This document shows, piece after piece, positions 8,177 through 17,296 of a stretch of 64,000 nucleotides of DNA. The stretch comes from Comamonas sp. BIGb0152 (lineage in GTDB: Bacteria > Pseudomonadota > Gammaproteobacteria > Burkholderiales > Burkholderiaceae_C). Positions within the stretch are counted from its first letter, which is position 1. Every line of letters starts with the position of its first letter. A program made the translations under genes and the position numbers. Under the pieces are notes generated by a model that saw only the letters and a list, made by a program, of their open reading frames with translations, ran no database searches and was not told where the DNA came from. The stretch is taken from contig NZ_JANUDY010000004.1 in the NCBI RefSeq assembly GCF_024809975.1, positions 1 through 64,000 of the forward strand, in the 5' to 3' direction.

Positions 8177-9154
8177 ATGGCAGCCGATACCCCCTTGGTC
8201 AACGACATCCGCAGCGCCTCCCGCGCCATGGTGCGGGAGCTGGGATTTATGGCCAGCACCTTGGCGGCTACGCCCTATTCCGCGTCCGCCGTCCATGCCT
8301 TGCTGGAGATCGATGCACAGGGCAGCACCACGGCGGCACAGCTGGCCGAATGTTTGGGGCTGGACAAATCCAGCATCAGCCGTATGGTGGCCAAGCTCAT
8401 CAACAACGGCGAGCTGCAAGAGCAGCCTTGCGCCGATGATGCGCGTGCCAAGCAGTTGCTGCTGACCACCCAGGGCCAGCGCCGGGTAGCGGGCATTCAC
8501 GCCTTCGGCCAGACGCAGGTGCGCAGCGCGCTGGCGCAGCTCAACCCATCGTTGCAGCAAGCCGTGGCGCAAGGATTGACCGCCTACGCGCAGGCCTTGC
8601 AGGCGCACCGGCTGGGCAGCACTGCCGGCCAGACATCCTCCGCCAACGCAGCCACCAGCAGCATCCAGATCCACAGCGGCTACCGCCCAGGTCTGATCGG
8701 CCGTGTAGCGGAGATGCATGCCGTTTTCTATGCCAAGCACTGGGGCTTTGGCGCGTTTTTTGAAAGCCAGGTGGCCTCGGGCATTGCCGAGTTCAGCGGC
8801 CGCCTGGGTGAGCCCTGCAACCAGGTCTGGACCGCCTTGCACAACGACCGCATCGTTGGCTCCGTCGCCATTGACGGCCAGGACCTGGGCAACAACCAGG
8901 CCCACCTGCGCTGGTTCATTCTGGATGATGGCTGCCGAGGCGGCGGCGTGGGCCGCCAACTGCTGGCGCAGGCTATGGCTTTTTGCGACCAGCGCAGCTT
9001 TGCCAGCACCGAGCTGTGGACCTTCCAAGGGCTGGACGCCGCCCGCAAGCTCTACGAATCCCTGGGCTTTGCGCTGGTGCATGAGGAGGCCGGCCAGCAA
9101 TGGGGATCGACGGTGGTGGAGCAGCAGTTCAGCCGCCGCCTGCACGGCGCCTAG
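8177..9154 (+). CDS. MarR-GNAT fusion: DNA-binding domain joined to N-acetyltransferase
   Basis: A 325-residue two-domain protein. Residues 1-145 are a MarR-type winged helix (ALLEIDAQGSTTAAQLAECLGLDKSSISRMVAKLINNGEL, then a wing with DDARAKQLLLTTQGQ). Residues from about 160 form a GNAT acetyltransferase, with GNNQAHLRWFILDDGCRGGGVGRQLL containing the acetyl-CoA binding loop. Such fusions occur in proteobacteria, but few have known substrates. I chose the ATG at 8177 (CTGGAG six bases upstream) because the upstream alternatives at 8096 and 8141 would put a symmetric operator-like site inside the gene. The EamA exporter gene follows after 3 bp and is probably cotranscribed. Confidence 0.85.
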   Translation: MAADTPLVNDIRSASRAMVRELGFMASTLAATPYSASAVHALLEIDAQGSTTAAQLAECLGLDKSSISRMVAKLINNGELQEQPCADDARAKQLLLTTQGQRRVAGIHAFGQTQVRSALAQLNPSLQQAVAQGLTAYAQALQAHRLGSTAGQTSSANAATSSIQIHSGYRPGLIGRVAEMHAVFYAKHWGFGAFFESQVASGIAEFSGRLGEPCNQVWTALHNDRIVGSVAIDGQDLGNNQAHLRWFILDDGCRGGGVGRQLLAQAMAFCDQRSFASTELWTFQGLDAARKLYESLGFALVHEEAGQQWGSTVVEQQFSRRLHGA

Positions 9155-9157
9155 GCT

Positions 9158-10057
9158 ATGCACGCCCGCCAGCCCGCGCTGTGGGCAGCGGCCACCACCG
9201 GCATGCTGGTGGGTGCGGCCATGGTCTCCACCAGCGCGCTATCGTCCGCCGCCTCACCGGCCAGCCTGGCGTTTTTGCGCTATGCCATTGGGCTGGCGAT
9301 GCTGGCAGTCCCGGCCCTTCTGGCGACCTGGCCACGCTACCGCGCCCGCGATGCACTGGCCATTGCCTTGCTCGGTGTGGCGCAGTTTGCCGTGCTGATA
9401 TTGCTGCTCAACCATGCGCTGGCGCGCCTGCCCGCATCGACCTGTGCCCTGGTGTTTGCCACCATGCCGCTGTTTACCTGGTGCCTGGCGGCCCTCACAG
9501 GGCGCGAAACCTTCAGCCCCCGCAGGCTGGCGGGCCTGGTGTTGGCGGTGGGCGGCGTCGCCGTGCTGCTGATTGGCAGCACGCGCGCTGCCAGCGGCTT
9601 GGGCGGCGCTGGCGGCCTGGGCCTGCTGGGCGGTTCAGGCATGGCCGCCTTGCTGGCAGCCACCCTGGTGGGGGCTGCCACCAGCATCCTCTACGGCCCC
9701 TATATGCGGCGCTACCCGGCGCTGCCCACCAGTGGCCTGGCGATGGCGGCAGCGGTGCTGTTTCTGGCGCTGTACTGCGCACTGCAAGGCCAGCCGCTGC
9801 TGCCGGTGTTCTCTGCAGGGCAATGGGGCCATATGGTCTTCATCGGCCTGTCAAGCGGCCTGGGTTATTTTTGCCTGCTCTGGGCGCTGGGCCGGCTGGA
9901 GGCCTCCATGGTGATTGCCTTCCAGGCCTTGGGCCCCGTCACCGCCGCCCTCTTGGAGCTGGCCCTGCACCAGCGCATGCCGTCCACCGCGCTGCTGGCG
10001 GCCATGGCCCTGGTGCTGGCGGGCCTCCTTATCAGCACCAAGGCGGCCGCGCGCTAG
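9158..10057 (+). CDS. EamA-family (DMT) transporter
   Basis: A 299-residue inner-membrane protein with about ten hydrophobic segments arranged as two EamA repeats. The first repeat includes SSAASPASLAFLRYAIG, the second GPYMRRYPALPTSGLAM to VTAALLELALHQRMP. Members of the drug/metabolite transporter superfamily usually export amino acids or other small metabolites. It follows the MarR-GNAT gene after 3 bp, so it is likely part of the same regulated unit. A plausible reading is that the exporter and the acetyltransferase deal with the same small molecule. The substrate is unknown. Confidence 0.85.
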   Translation: MHARQPALWAAATTGMLVGAAMVSTSALSSAASPASLAFLRYAIGLAMLAVPALLATWPRYRARDALAIALLGVAQFAVLILLLNHALARLPASTCALVFATMPLFTWCLAALTGRETFSPRRLAGLVLAVGGVAVLLIGSTRAASGLGGAGGLGLLGGSGMAALLAATLVGAATSILYGPYMRRYPALPTSGLAMAAAVLFLALYCALQGQPLLPVFSAGQWGHMVFIGLSSGLGYFCLLWALGRLEASMVIAFQALGPVTAALLELALHQRMPSTALLAAMALVLAGLLISTKAAAR

Positions 10058-10158
10058 CCAACCGCCTGCGGCGCGTCGCCCATCGACCAAGCCCCAGTGC
10101 CGGACTGCGGCACCCCCAGTGTTTGTAGAATGCGGCCTTCAGCCCCTGGATATACACC

Positions 10159-10596
10159 ATGAACCGCTGCACAACACCCCACACCCACCCACACCGCCTG
10201 CGACGCGCCACCCGCGCCAGCCTCGCCGCTCTGGCCCTTGCGCTGGGCGGCATCAGCGCCCTGCCCAGCCTGGCCCAGACCGCCACCTTTGCCCCCTTCC
10301 AGGGGCCGGTTCGCGCCTTTCCGCCCCAGGCCCTGCGTGGCAATCTGGTGGTCACCAGCCCGACCGAGGCGACCATCGACAACCAGGCACTGCTGCTGGC
10401 GCCAGCCTTCAAGCTCTACAACCCGCAAAACACCACGCTGCGCCCCAACACCGTACTGGGCCAGAAGCTGACGGTGAACTATGTGATCGAGAAAAGCAGC
10501 GGCCGCGTGCATGCCGCCTGGATCTTGAACAGCGATGAAGCCGCCCTCAAACGCGACCGCGCCGACAACGGCTTCTGGAGCGGACTCTTTAAATAA
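10159..10596 (+). CDS. Small exported protein of unknown function
   Basis: A 145-residue protein I do not recognise beyond a general likeness to uncharacterised exported proteins of Burkholderiales. The N-terminus is a basic stretch rich in His and Arg followed by a hydrophobic core (LAALALALGGISALPSLAQ), a good Sec signal peptide with cleavage probably after SLA. The mature part contains no cysteine. It includes LLLAPAFKLYNPQNT and a repeat-free segment, LGQKLTVNYVIEKSSGRVHAAWILN, that could form a small beta domain. The coding style matches the neighbours. It stands alone between the EamA gene and miaB. Confidence 0.7.
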   Translation: MNRCTTPHTHPHRLRRATRASLAALALALGGISALPSLAQTATFAPFQGPVRAFPPQALRGNLVVTSPTEATIDNQALLLAPAFKLYNPQNTTLRPNTVLGQKLTVNYVIEKSSGRVHAAWILNSDEAALKRDRADNGFWSGLFK

Positions 10597-10768
10597 AACG
10601 CCCGGGCGCAGCAGCGCGGTCTGACCAACTCCGGTCAGGCGCTGCAGGATGACCTGCGCATTCCCCCTGGCAGCAGTGCGCCCGCGAGGCGCCTGGATTT
10701 CTGCCGTATTGCCGTATTCCACCCAGGGCCTGCCTTCGCAGCCCCTGGGTCCCCACGAGATTTGCACC

Positions 10769-12097
10769 ATGTCCAAAAAAGTATTTATCAAAACCTTCGG
10801 CTGCCAGATGAACGAGTACGACTCGGACAAGATGGCGGATGTGCTGGGCGCCGCCCAGGGCTATGAGCCCACCCAGGACATGGAAGAGGCCGACCTGATC
10901 CTGTTCAATACCTGCTCGGTGCGCGAAAAAGCGCAGGAAAAGGTGTTCTCCGACCTGGGCCGCGTCAAGCACCTCAAGGAAAAGGGCGTGCTGATTGGCG
11001 TCGGCGGCTGCGTGGCCAGCCAGGAAGGCGCCGAAATCATCAAGCGCGCACCCTATGTGGATGTGGTGTTTGGCCCGCAGACGCTGCACCGCCTGCCCGA
11101 GCTGCTCAATGCCCGCGCGGCCAAGGCCAAGCCGCAGGTCGACATCTCCTTCCCCGAGATCGAGAAGTTCGACCACCTGCCGCCGGCCCGCGTCGAAGGC
11201 GCATCGGCCTTTGTCTCGATCATGGAAGGCTGCTCCAAGTACTGCAGCTACTGCGTCGTGCCCTACACCCGGGGCGAAGAGGTGAGCCGCCCGTTTGAGG
11301 ACGTGCTGGTCGAAGTGGCGGGCCTGGCCGAGCAAGGCGTCAAGGAAATCACCTTGCTGGGCCAGAACGTGAATGCCTACCTGGGCAAGATGGGCGATAC
11401 GGCCGAGATCGCCGATTTCGCGCTGCTGCTCGAATATGTGTCCGAGATCCCTGGCATCGAGCGCATCCGCTACACCACCAGCCATCCCAACGAGTTCACG
11501 CCCCGCCTGATCGAGGCCTATGCCAAGCTCCCCAAGCTGGTATCGCACCTGCACCTGCCGGTGCAACACGGCAGCGACCGGATTTTGATGGCGATGAAGC
11601 GCGGCTACACCGCCATGGAGTACAAGAGCACGGTCCGCAAACTGCGCGCCATCCGCCCCGATTTGGCGATGAGCAGCGACTTTATCGTGGGCTTCCCCGG
11701 CGAGACCGACGAAGACTTCCAAAAGATGATGAAGCTCATCCATGACGTGCGCTTTGACAACTCCTTCAGCTTCATCTTCAGCCCCCGTCCCGGCACACCG
11801 GCCGCCAACCTGCCCGACGACACGCCTTACGAGGTCAAGCTGCGCCGTCTGCAAGAGCTGCAGGCCGTCATCAACACCAACATCAAGGACATCAGCGAAG
11901 AGCGCCTGGGCACCGTGCAGCGCCTCTTGGTGGAAGGCAAGTCCAAGCGCGACAACGGCGAGCTGATGGGCCGCACCGAGTGCAACCGCGTGGTCAACTT
12001 CCCCGGCCAGGAACGCCTGATCGGCCAGATGGTCGATGTGCGCATCACCGAGACCATGACTTACACGCTGCGCGGCGAGGTGCTGATCACCCACTGA
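10769..12097 (+). CDS. miaB: tRNA-2-methylthio-N6-dimethylallyladenosine synthase MiaB
   Basis: A 442-residue radical SAM methylthiotransferase that adds the ms2 group to i6A37 of tRNAs reading UNN codons. The N-terminal MTTase domain has its three cluster cysteines in [19 protein letters not shown] and GGCVASQEG. The radical SAM cluster is CSKYCSYC. The C-terminal TRAM domain spans roughly residues 375-440. The motif [15 protein letters not shown] is typical of MiaB. I chose the ATG at 10769, at the conserved [12 protein letters not shown] start, rather than the 40-codon upstream extension from 10649. Confidence 0.96.
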   Translation: MSKKVFIKTFGCQMNEYDSDKMADVLGAAQGYEPTQDMEEADLILFNTCSVREKAQEKVFSDLGRVKHLKEKGVLIGVGGCVASQEGAEIIKRAPYVDVVFGPQTLHRLPELLNARAAKAKPQVDISFPEIEKFDHLPPARVEGASAFVSIMEGCSKYCSYCVVPYTRGEEVSRPFEDVLVEVAGLAEQGVKEITLLGQNVNAYLGKMGDTAEIADFALLLEYVSEIPGIERIRYTTSHPNEFTPRLIEAYAKLPKLVSHLHLPVQHGSDRILMAMKRGYTAMEYKSTVRKLRAIRPDLAMSSDFIVGFPGETDEDFQKMMKLIHDVRFDNSFSFIFSPRPGTPAANLPDDTPYEVKLRRLQELQAVINTNIKDISEERLGTVQRLLVEGKSKRDNGELMGRTECNRVVNFPGQERLIGQMVDVRITETMTYTLRGEVLITH

Positions 12098-12222
12098 ATC
12101 CCGACAATGGCCAGGCCGTGCAGCGCTCGCCACCGGCGATGAAAGCCGGTAAAAATAGCTTGTTGCCTGCTTTTGTGGCCCACAAAGGCCATACCCGCCT
12201 TGGGGGCCGTTAGCATGCAGGG

Positions 12223-12241
12223 GGCGCATGAGGGATGCGCC
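12223..12241 (+). other. Short hairpin ahead of the three-gene unknown operon
   Basis: GGCGCAT and ATGCGCC form a perfect 7-bp stem around a GAGGG loop, 26 bp before the start codon of the next gene. No T run follows, so it is a poor terminator. It may be a 5' leader structure. Confidence 0.4.
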
Positions 12242-12267
12242 ATTACTACTAGAAAGGCGTCATCACC

Positions 12268-14568
12268 ATGGCTTCCGCGTCCGATCCAACCACCGCACTG
12301 CGCAGCGAGGCGCTCGATGCCTTCCTGGACCATGTAGAAGCCTTTTTTGACGCCGATGATGAGACGCAGGAATGGTCGGCGCGTCAGGCGGCGGCCGCCG
12401 AGCAACTGGCCTCGCGCAGCTTGCAGCCCGATGACCTGGACCAGTTGCGCCGCCTCTACCGGCTGTGGAGCATGGCGGGCCAGCCCGCGCAGGCGCTGGC
12501 CGCCGTGCAGCAGCACCAGGCCCGCCTCTTGCAGGACCTGGCACCCCAGGCCCAGCGCGATGCCACCCTGACCATGGCGATGATGCAGGCCGATGCCGCC
12601 GAGGATGTGGCCGAACTGCCAGCGGGACAGTACCGCACCGTGGTCGAAAACGCCATCGCAGCGGTGGACCAGGCCGGTGACCAGGGCGACCCGGACCGCG
12701 CCTGGCGGCATCTGGCACGCCATGCCCACCAGGCCCAGGCCCTGGATCTGCAAGAGCAGATCTACCGCAAACAGCACCAGTACAAAAGCCAGCAGGCCGA
12801 TCGCGCCCACCTCAGAGCCTGGGATGATGCGGTGCTGGCCACCCGCCTGGGCCGCATCGAAGCGGCCAAAGGCAACCCCGGCGCGGCCCGTGATCTGGGC
12901 CACTACGCGCTGCAAAAACTCCAGCACGCAGCAGCGGGCCAGGACATCGACACCGATGACTGGCTGAGCCTGGGCGAGGACATCATTGCACTGGCCCCCG
13001 ATGCGCTGGCGCAGCACAGCGAGCTGACCCTGGCCAGCCTGCCCAGCACCGCCTCGCCCGCCGCCTGGCGCGACACCCGGGCCCAGCTGGCACGCCTGGC
13101 CGCCGGCAGCCTCTACCAGCAAGGCGCCATCGATGCCGCCATCGCCAAGGGCCAGGAAGGCCGCTTCGCGCTGGTGCGCGACAGCGATGACGGCAGCAGC
13201 GCGCAGCTGATCGACTGGCTGGTGCAAGCCGCCCGCCTGCCCGAGGCGGCCCACCTGTGCTTTGAGAGCACCTTGCACAGCCGCCCCGCTTCGCGCGAAG
13301 CCGCCTGCCGCCAGGCGCTGGCCCATTTGGGCGAATCGGCCGGCGCGCCCTACTGGGCCTTGTGCCTGATGGCCGCCAGCCAGGATGAAGATCTGGCCGA
13401 ATTTTTGCCCGCCGACATGGATGCCGAGCAGGCCTTTGCGCACTACAGCGCCACCGTGCAGCAGCAGTCGCTCAACCACCCGATGTGGCGCCTGCTGCAG
13501 GGCAACCATTTGTTCGAGCAGCAGGACTATGCGCAGGCCTTGCCGCTGCTCGAAACCCTGGCCGAACGCCCCCAATACGCCAATGGCGAGCTGGCCTACC
13601 GCCTGTTTGTCTGCCGCGCCCGTGTGGCCGGCCTGGCCAGCGCGCTGCAGTCGGCCTATATCCGTTGCGACAGTGGCAGCTGGTGCTATGCGATGGGCGT
13701 GCAGCTGGACGATGACGAAGCGCTGATGAAAGCCATCGGCATGGAAGGCGACGCGCTGCCCGCCGACTGGCCCTATGACGAGCTGCTGCGCTGGATCAAG
13801 CACTACTACGAGACCGGCCAGGCCCGCTTTGAGCACTGGTTTGCCACCGGCCAGGGCAGCTACAAAGATGGCAATCTGCACGACTACTCGATGCTGTGCA
13901 ACAACCTGGCCATCAAGTACCGCTATAACGACGAAAACTACGATGGCGCGCTGGCCCTGCATGCCAAAGGCATTGCGACCAGCCCCTTTGCCGAGCACTA
14001 CAACGGCATCGTCTCCACCCATATCGACAGCGACAACTACGCGCAGCTCATTGCTGCTGCCGAGCAGCTGTGGCACTACAGCCGGGACAACGGCTACAGC
14101 CGCCACAGCCCTTGCGATTACTTCCCCAAGGTCGCCTATGCGCTCTACCAGCAAGACCGCAATGTGGAGAACAGCATCTGGCTGGAGCGCCTGGACGAGT
14201 GGTGGAGCCAGCTTGATGAAGACGAGCAGCGCCACGAGCGCTATGACTATTTGCGCAGCCTGCTCAACCAGCTGGACTACTACTCGGCCACCCACGGCGC
14301 CGAGGTGCTGCCGCGCCTGCAGGCCCTGTTGCCCGAGCTGTACCAGCGCCAAAACCCCTACCTGCTGCGCCGCGCCGGCGATGCCATGCAGACCTCGGGC
14401 ACGGACCAGCAAGCCATGCAGATCTACCAGGAGGCGCTGGCCTGCCCTCCAGGCGATGACGCGGCCGAGCGGGAGAAGCTGCAAAGCAGCATCGACAAGC
14501 TCAATGCCCAGCTGATCACCACGGTGCCGGGCGCGGCTGGCAGCAAACCCTGGTGGAAGTTCTGGTAG
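12268..14568 (+). CDS. 766-residue helical repeat (TPR-like) protein of unknown function
   Basis: I do not recognise a named family. The 766-residue product is acidic, rich in Ala, Gln, Leu and Trp, with no signal peptide or membrane span, and looks like a helical solenoid. Degenerate TPR-like pairs are visible, for example around LYRLWSMAGQPAQALAAVQQHQ, in the segment with NHLFEQQDYAQALPLLETLA, and in LLRRAGDAMQTSGTDQQAMQIYQEAL. A middle part (about residues 510-620) is rich in aromatic and charged residues and is not obviously repetitive. The C-terminus ends in the aromatic cluster KPWWKFW. The stop is 2 bp before the next start, so the three genes to 16405 are almost certainly one operon. 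Confidence 0.75.
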   Translation: MASASDPTTALRSEALDAFLDHVEAFFDADDETQEWSARQAAAAEQLASRSLQPDDLDQLRRLYRLWSMAGQPAQALAAVQQHQARLLQDLAPQAQRDATLTMAMMQADAAEDVAELPAGQYRTVVENAIAAVDQAGDQGDPDRAWRHLARHAHQAQALDLQEQIYRKQHQYKSQQADRAHLRAWDDAVLATRLGRIEAAKGNPGAARDLGHYALQKLQHAAAGQDIDTDDWLSLGEDIIALAPDALAQHSELTLASLPSTASPAAWRDTRAQLARLAAGSLYQQGAIDAAIAKGQEGRFALVRDSDDGSSAQLIDWLVQAARLPEAAHLCFESTLHSRPASREAACRQALAHLGESAGAPYWALCLMAASQDEDLAEFLPADMDAEQAFAHYSATVQQQSLNHPMWRLLQGNHLFEQQDYAQALPLLETLAERPQYANGELAYRLFVCRARVAGLASALQSAYIRCDSGSWCYAMGVQLDDDEALMKAIGMEGDALPADWPYDELLRWIKHYYETGQARFEHWFATGQGSYKDGNLHDYSMLCNNLAIKYRYNDENYDGALALHAKGIATSPFAEHYNGIVSTHIDSDNYAQLIAAAEQLWHYSRDNGYSRHSPCDYFPKVAYALYQQDRNVENSIWLERLDEWWSQLDEDEQRHERYDYLRSLLNQLDYYSATHGAEVLPRLQALLPELYQRQNPYLLRRAGDAMQTSGTDQQAMQIYQEALACPPGDDAAEREKLQSSIDKLNAQLITTVPGAAGSKPWWKFW

Positions 14569-14570
14569 CC

Positions 14571-15743
14571 ATGTCCATACGCAGCAGCACGGTGTACCTG
14601 GCGCGCAATGTGGTCAATGCGCCCGAGCTCAAGGCCCACATCAGCGCACGCAGCCGCGCGCGCGGCGACAGCCCCGAGATTGCCGCCTGGCTGCACAACC
14701 ATTTCTACCGCTACCTGGTGGGCAACTTCCATTCGCCACCCGAGGCGGTGCAGGCCATCACCACCACCGACGCATTGCAGCAGCGCTACGCCGCTGGCGC
14801 GCCTGCCTGGGCGCTGGCCCTGCTGGCGCGCAAGGCTGGCCCCGAGCCAGCGCCAAGCGCGCCCCTGCTGTGGTGGATCAGCCCAGCCCATGAGAGCGTG
14901 CTGGCGCTGGAGCGCCAGCTTTTGGAGTTTTTGCAATCGCGCCAGGGCACCTCGCTAGAGGGCAAGCTCGCGCGCATCAACTGCCCGCAAGCCCTGGAGC
15001 GCTGGGCGCAGGAGCACCAGGCCTTCGAAGCCCAGCAGCTGGCGGGTTGGCGCCAGCACCAGCCCCTGGCCATCCAAGCGGTGTGGCAGGGCAGCCAGGG
15101 GGCATTTGTCGAGCTGCTGCCCGGCAGCGGCGTGCTGCGCGAAGAGATGGCTTATGAAAGCCAGATGATGCGCCACTGCCTGGGCCAGTTTGCCAACCGC
15201 CGCCAGCTCAGCGGCGGCTATGGCGAGCACTATGCCGTGGGCTGCGAGCAAGGCCGCATGCGCATCTTCAGCTACCGCACCGGACAGGGCCAGCCGCGCA
15301 TCACCATCAATGCCTGGTTGCAGGCCGATGGGCGCTTGCGCATCGACCAGATCAAGGGCAAGCAAAACCGCCCGCCGATTGACCGCTACCGCGCCGATGT
15401 CATCGCCTTTTTGAACCAGCTGAACACCAGCGAAGACACACCCGACGATGCCCTGGGCATGCGCCTGCTGCGCACCACCGGCACCACACCGGGCTGGCAT
15501 GCGGTCGAAACCTTGCGCAGCGAGGCCGAGCATTTGCAGATCTGGCAACGCCAGCCCCGGCTGCTGGCCCATATTCCCCAGGCATCACCACTGGTGCAAT
15601 GGCTGGTGGCAGCGCATGACAGCAGCCTGCTCGCAGGCCAGAGCCTGCCGCCCGCGCTCGCCTTCAGCCTGGAGCAAGCCGGCAAAGCGCCGCCCAAAAT
15701 GCACCGGGGTGCGAGGCCGGGGATGGAGGAGATGCCGCCATGA
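14571..15743 (+). CDS. PcfJ-like domain protein
   Basis: A 390-residue soluble protein. Residues about 190-285 match the PcfJ-like pattern: EEMAYESQMMRHCLGQF, then GCEQGRMRIFSYR, then a strand with ITINAWL and finally IDQIKGKQNRPP. This domain was named after a protein of a conjugative enterococcal plasmid but is widespread on bacterial chromosomes, and its biochemical role is not established. Here there are no conjugation genes nearby. The N-terminal half (STVYLARNVVNAPELKAHISARS) shows no known domain. The start at 14571 is 2 bp after the preceding stop, and the stop overlaps the next start by 4 bp, showing tight translational coupling. Confidence 0.75.
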   Translation: MSIRSSTVYLARNVVNAPELKAHISARSRARGDSPEIAAWLHNHFYRYLVGNFHSPPEAVQAITTTDALQQRYAAGAPAWALALLARKAGPEPAPSAPLLWWISPAHESVLALERQLLEFLQSRQGTSLEGKLARINCPQALERWAQEHQAFEAQQLAGWRQHQPLAIQAVWQGSQGAFVELLPGSGVLREEMAYESQMMRHCLGQFANRRQLSGGYGEHYAVGCEQGRMRIFSYRTGQGQPRITINAWLQADGRLRIDQIKGKQNRPPIDRYRADVIAFLNQLNTSEDTPDDALGMRLLRTTGTTPGWHAVETLRSEAEHLQIWQRQPRLLAHIPQASPLVQWLVAAHDSSLLAGQSLPPALAFSLEQAGKAPPKMHRGARPGMEEMPP

Positions 15744-16405
15744 TGCAGATCGTCGTCGCTCTGCTGGGGCTGGGCCTGGTGTGGCAATGCATCCGGGCTT
15801 TTCGCCGGCAATGGGGCAGCACCGCATCTGCAGCCTCGGCACCCGTCGCGCACTACCTGCTCACGCCCGAGCAGAACTGGGCCCTGGCTTTGGCACACCC
15901 CATGGCCTTCCATGCGCTCAAAGGCGGGTTTGCCGACAGCGATATGCCCTCGCCCACCACCAGCCTGGCGGCATCGTTGCGGCCCATGGCCTTGCATGCC
16001 TTTGGGCTGCGCACCGATCTGGACGATGCCAAGGTGCGCGAACAATTGCCCGAGCGTTTGCGCACGCGCTGGTGGTGCCTAGATGTGGAGCGCCTGCAAG
16101 CCGGTGACGATGCCCGCGCCGCGATGGCCTTTGCCTGCGTGCGTACCTGCTTTTTTGTGCGCACTGCCGCCATGCTTGGCTGGCTCAGCCCCGAACAGCA
16201 GTGGCAGCTGCTACAGCTCAATGCCGCGCGGGCCCGCGATTGCTTTACCAGTTGGGAGACGTTTGCTGAGGCCTATGCACAGGGCCGTGCGCAATGGGTG
16301 GCCAAGGGCCGGTCCGATGCGCTGGGCCGCGCCATCAGCCCCGAGGAGCTGCAGCGCTGGCTAGAGGATGCCTCGCACCCCTGGGGTGCTTACGCCTGGC
16401 CTTGA
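15740..16405 (+). CDS. DUF1266-family protein with N-terminal membrane anchor
   Basis: A 221-residue protein. Residues 3-20 (IVVALLGLGLVWQCIRAF) form one membrane segment followed by a basic stretch, so the rest probably faces the cytoplasm. The C-terminal half matches DUF1266 as I know it: RTRWWCLDVERL, a segment AAMAFACVRTCFFVRTAAMLGWLSPEQQW, and CFTSWETFAEAYAQGRAQW. E. coli YbeR and YbeU belong to this family and have no known function. The start overlaps the preceding stop (ATGA). It is the last gene of the three-gene unit. Confidence 0.75.
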   Translation: MMQIVVALLGLGLVWQCIRAFRRQWGSTASAASAPVAHYLLTPEQNWALALAHPMAFHALKGGFADSDMPSPTTSLAASLRPMALHAFGLRTDLDDAKVREQLPERLRTRWWCLDVERLQAGDDARAAMAFACVRTCFFVRTAAMLGWLSPEQQWQLLQLNAARARDCFTSWETFAEAYAQGRAQWVAKGRSDALGRAISPEELQRWLEDASHPWGAYAWP

Positions 16406-16481
16406 TCTTGGCCAATGCATTGGCAAATGCCTGCTTACTTCTTGGCCACGATTCATCCGGATATCTGCGCCTTGAATATTA

Positions 16482-17057
16482 TCAAGCGTCAAATATGGTG
16501 CGGGCTTCAGTAAATCGGCGCGAGAAATAGGGGTTGGCCAGGCTCACGGTTTTGACTACTCCGCCGCTCGATGGCGCATGCACAAACTGGTTGTTGCCCG
16601 CATAAATGCCCATGTGCGAATAGCGCGCGCCCATGGTGTTGAAGAACACAAAATCGCCGCGCTGCAGATCACCCCGTTCGATCTCGGCACTCACCCCCGC
16701 CCACTGCGCGGTGGTGCGCGGCAGCCGCCGCGTGGTAATGCCCTGGATCGCGTACTGGATCAGGCCGCTGCAGTCAAAGCCGCCTTCCGGTGTGTTGCCG
16801 CCATAGGTATAGGGCGTGTTGACCACCAGCATGACCCGCGCATAGAGCGCCTCGCGCAGCTCGCCGCTCAGCCCCAGGTTGACGGGCACCACGCCCGTGT
16901 CCACGCGTGGAGAGGCGCCCAAACCACCGGCCGTGCGCTGGCTGCCCTCTTGCCGTGCCGTGCGCGGCGGTGAGGAACCACAACCGGCCAGCAGCGCCGA
17001 TGCCGACAGCGCCCAGAGCAAAAATGGCCGGCGCGCAGCCGTGTCGTGGTGGTGCAT
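16482..17057 (-). CDS. NlpC/P60-family (C40) lipoprotein endopeptidase
   Basis: A 191-residue probable cell-wall hydrolase. It starts with a lipoprotein signal peptide ending in the lipobox LLAGC, so the mature protein is likely anchored in a membrane through that cysteine. The C-terminal NlpC/P60 domain shows the catalytic cysteine in GGFDCSGLIQY and the catalytic histidine in YSHMGIYAGNNQFVHAPS. Such enzymes cut between D-glutamate and diaminopimelate in peptidoglycan stem peptides. I chose the ATG at 17057 because AAGGGGGAG lies immediately upstream on the minus strand; an ATG at 17093 would add 12 unlikely residues. It is divergent from the formate dehydrogenase operon. Confidence 0.88.
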   Translation of the reverse strand: MHHHDTAARRPFLLWALSASALLAGCGSSPPRTARQEGSQRTAGGLGASPRVDTGVVPVNLGLSGELREALYARVMLVVNTPYTYGGNTPEGGFDCSGLIQYAIQGITTRRLPRTTAQWAGVSAEIERGDLQRGDFVFFNTMGARYSHMGIYAGNNQFVHAPSSGGVVKTVSLANPYFSRRFTEARTIFDA

Positions 17058-17296
17058 GGTCTCCCCCTTGGGTTCAGGCAGCAAAAAATTCATGAAGCAT
17101 ATTATTCACAGTTTCATGCAAGCTTGTGAAATGTATTGGTATTTGTCGCTGAGACACGGCTTTTCTCGCATTTTTACCAATTTGTCAAACGTGCTGAATA
17201 CCCCGAATGCCCAACTATTCTGCTTTCAGAGGGAGAAGACTACAATTTGTGTCGTAAGCATAGAAAACAAGCATCCTTCATTGAAAGGACACCCCC

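Noticed and set aside
12132..12150. ACCGGC/GCCGGT hairpin after miaB as a terminator
   Set aside because: The stem is short and followed by A rather than T residues.
12061..14484. Minus-strand open frame of 807 codons opposite the unknown helical protein
   Set aside because: The plus-strand frame has a ribosome site, tight coupling to the next gene and natural amino acid composition; the antisense product is Gly/Val/His-rich without domain structure.
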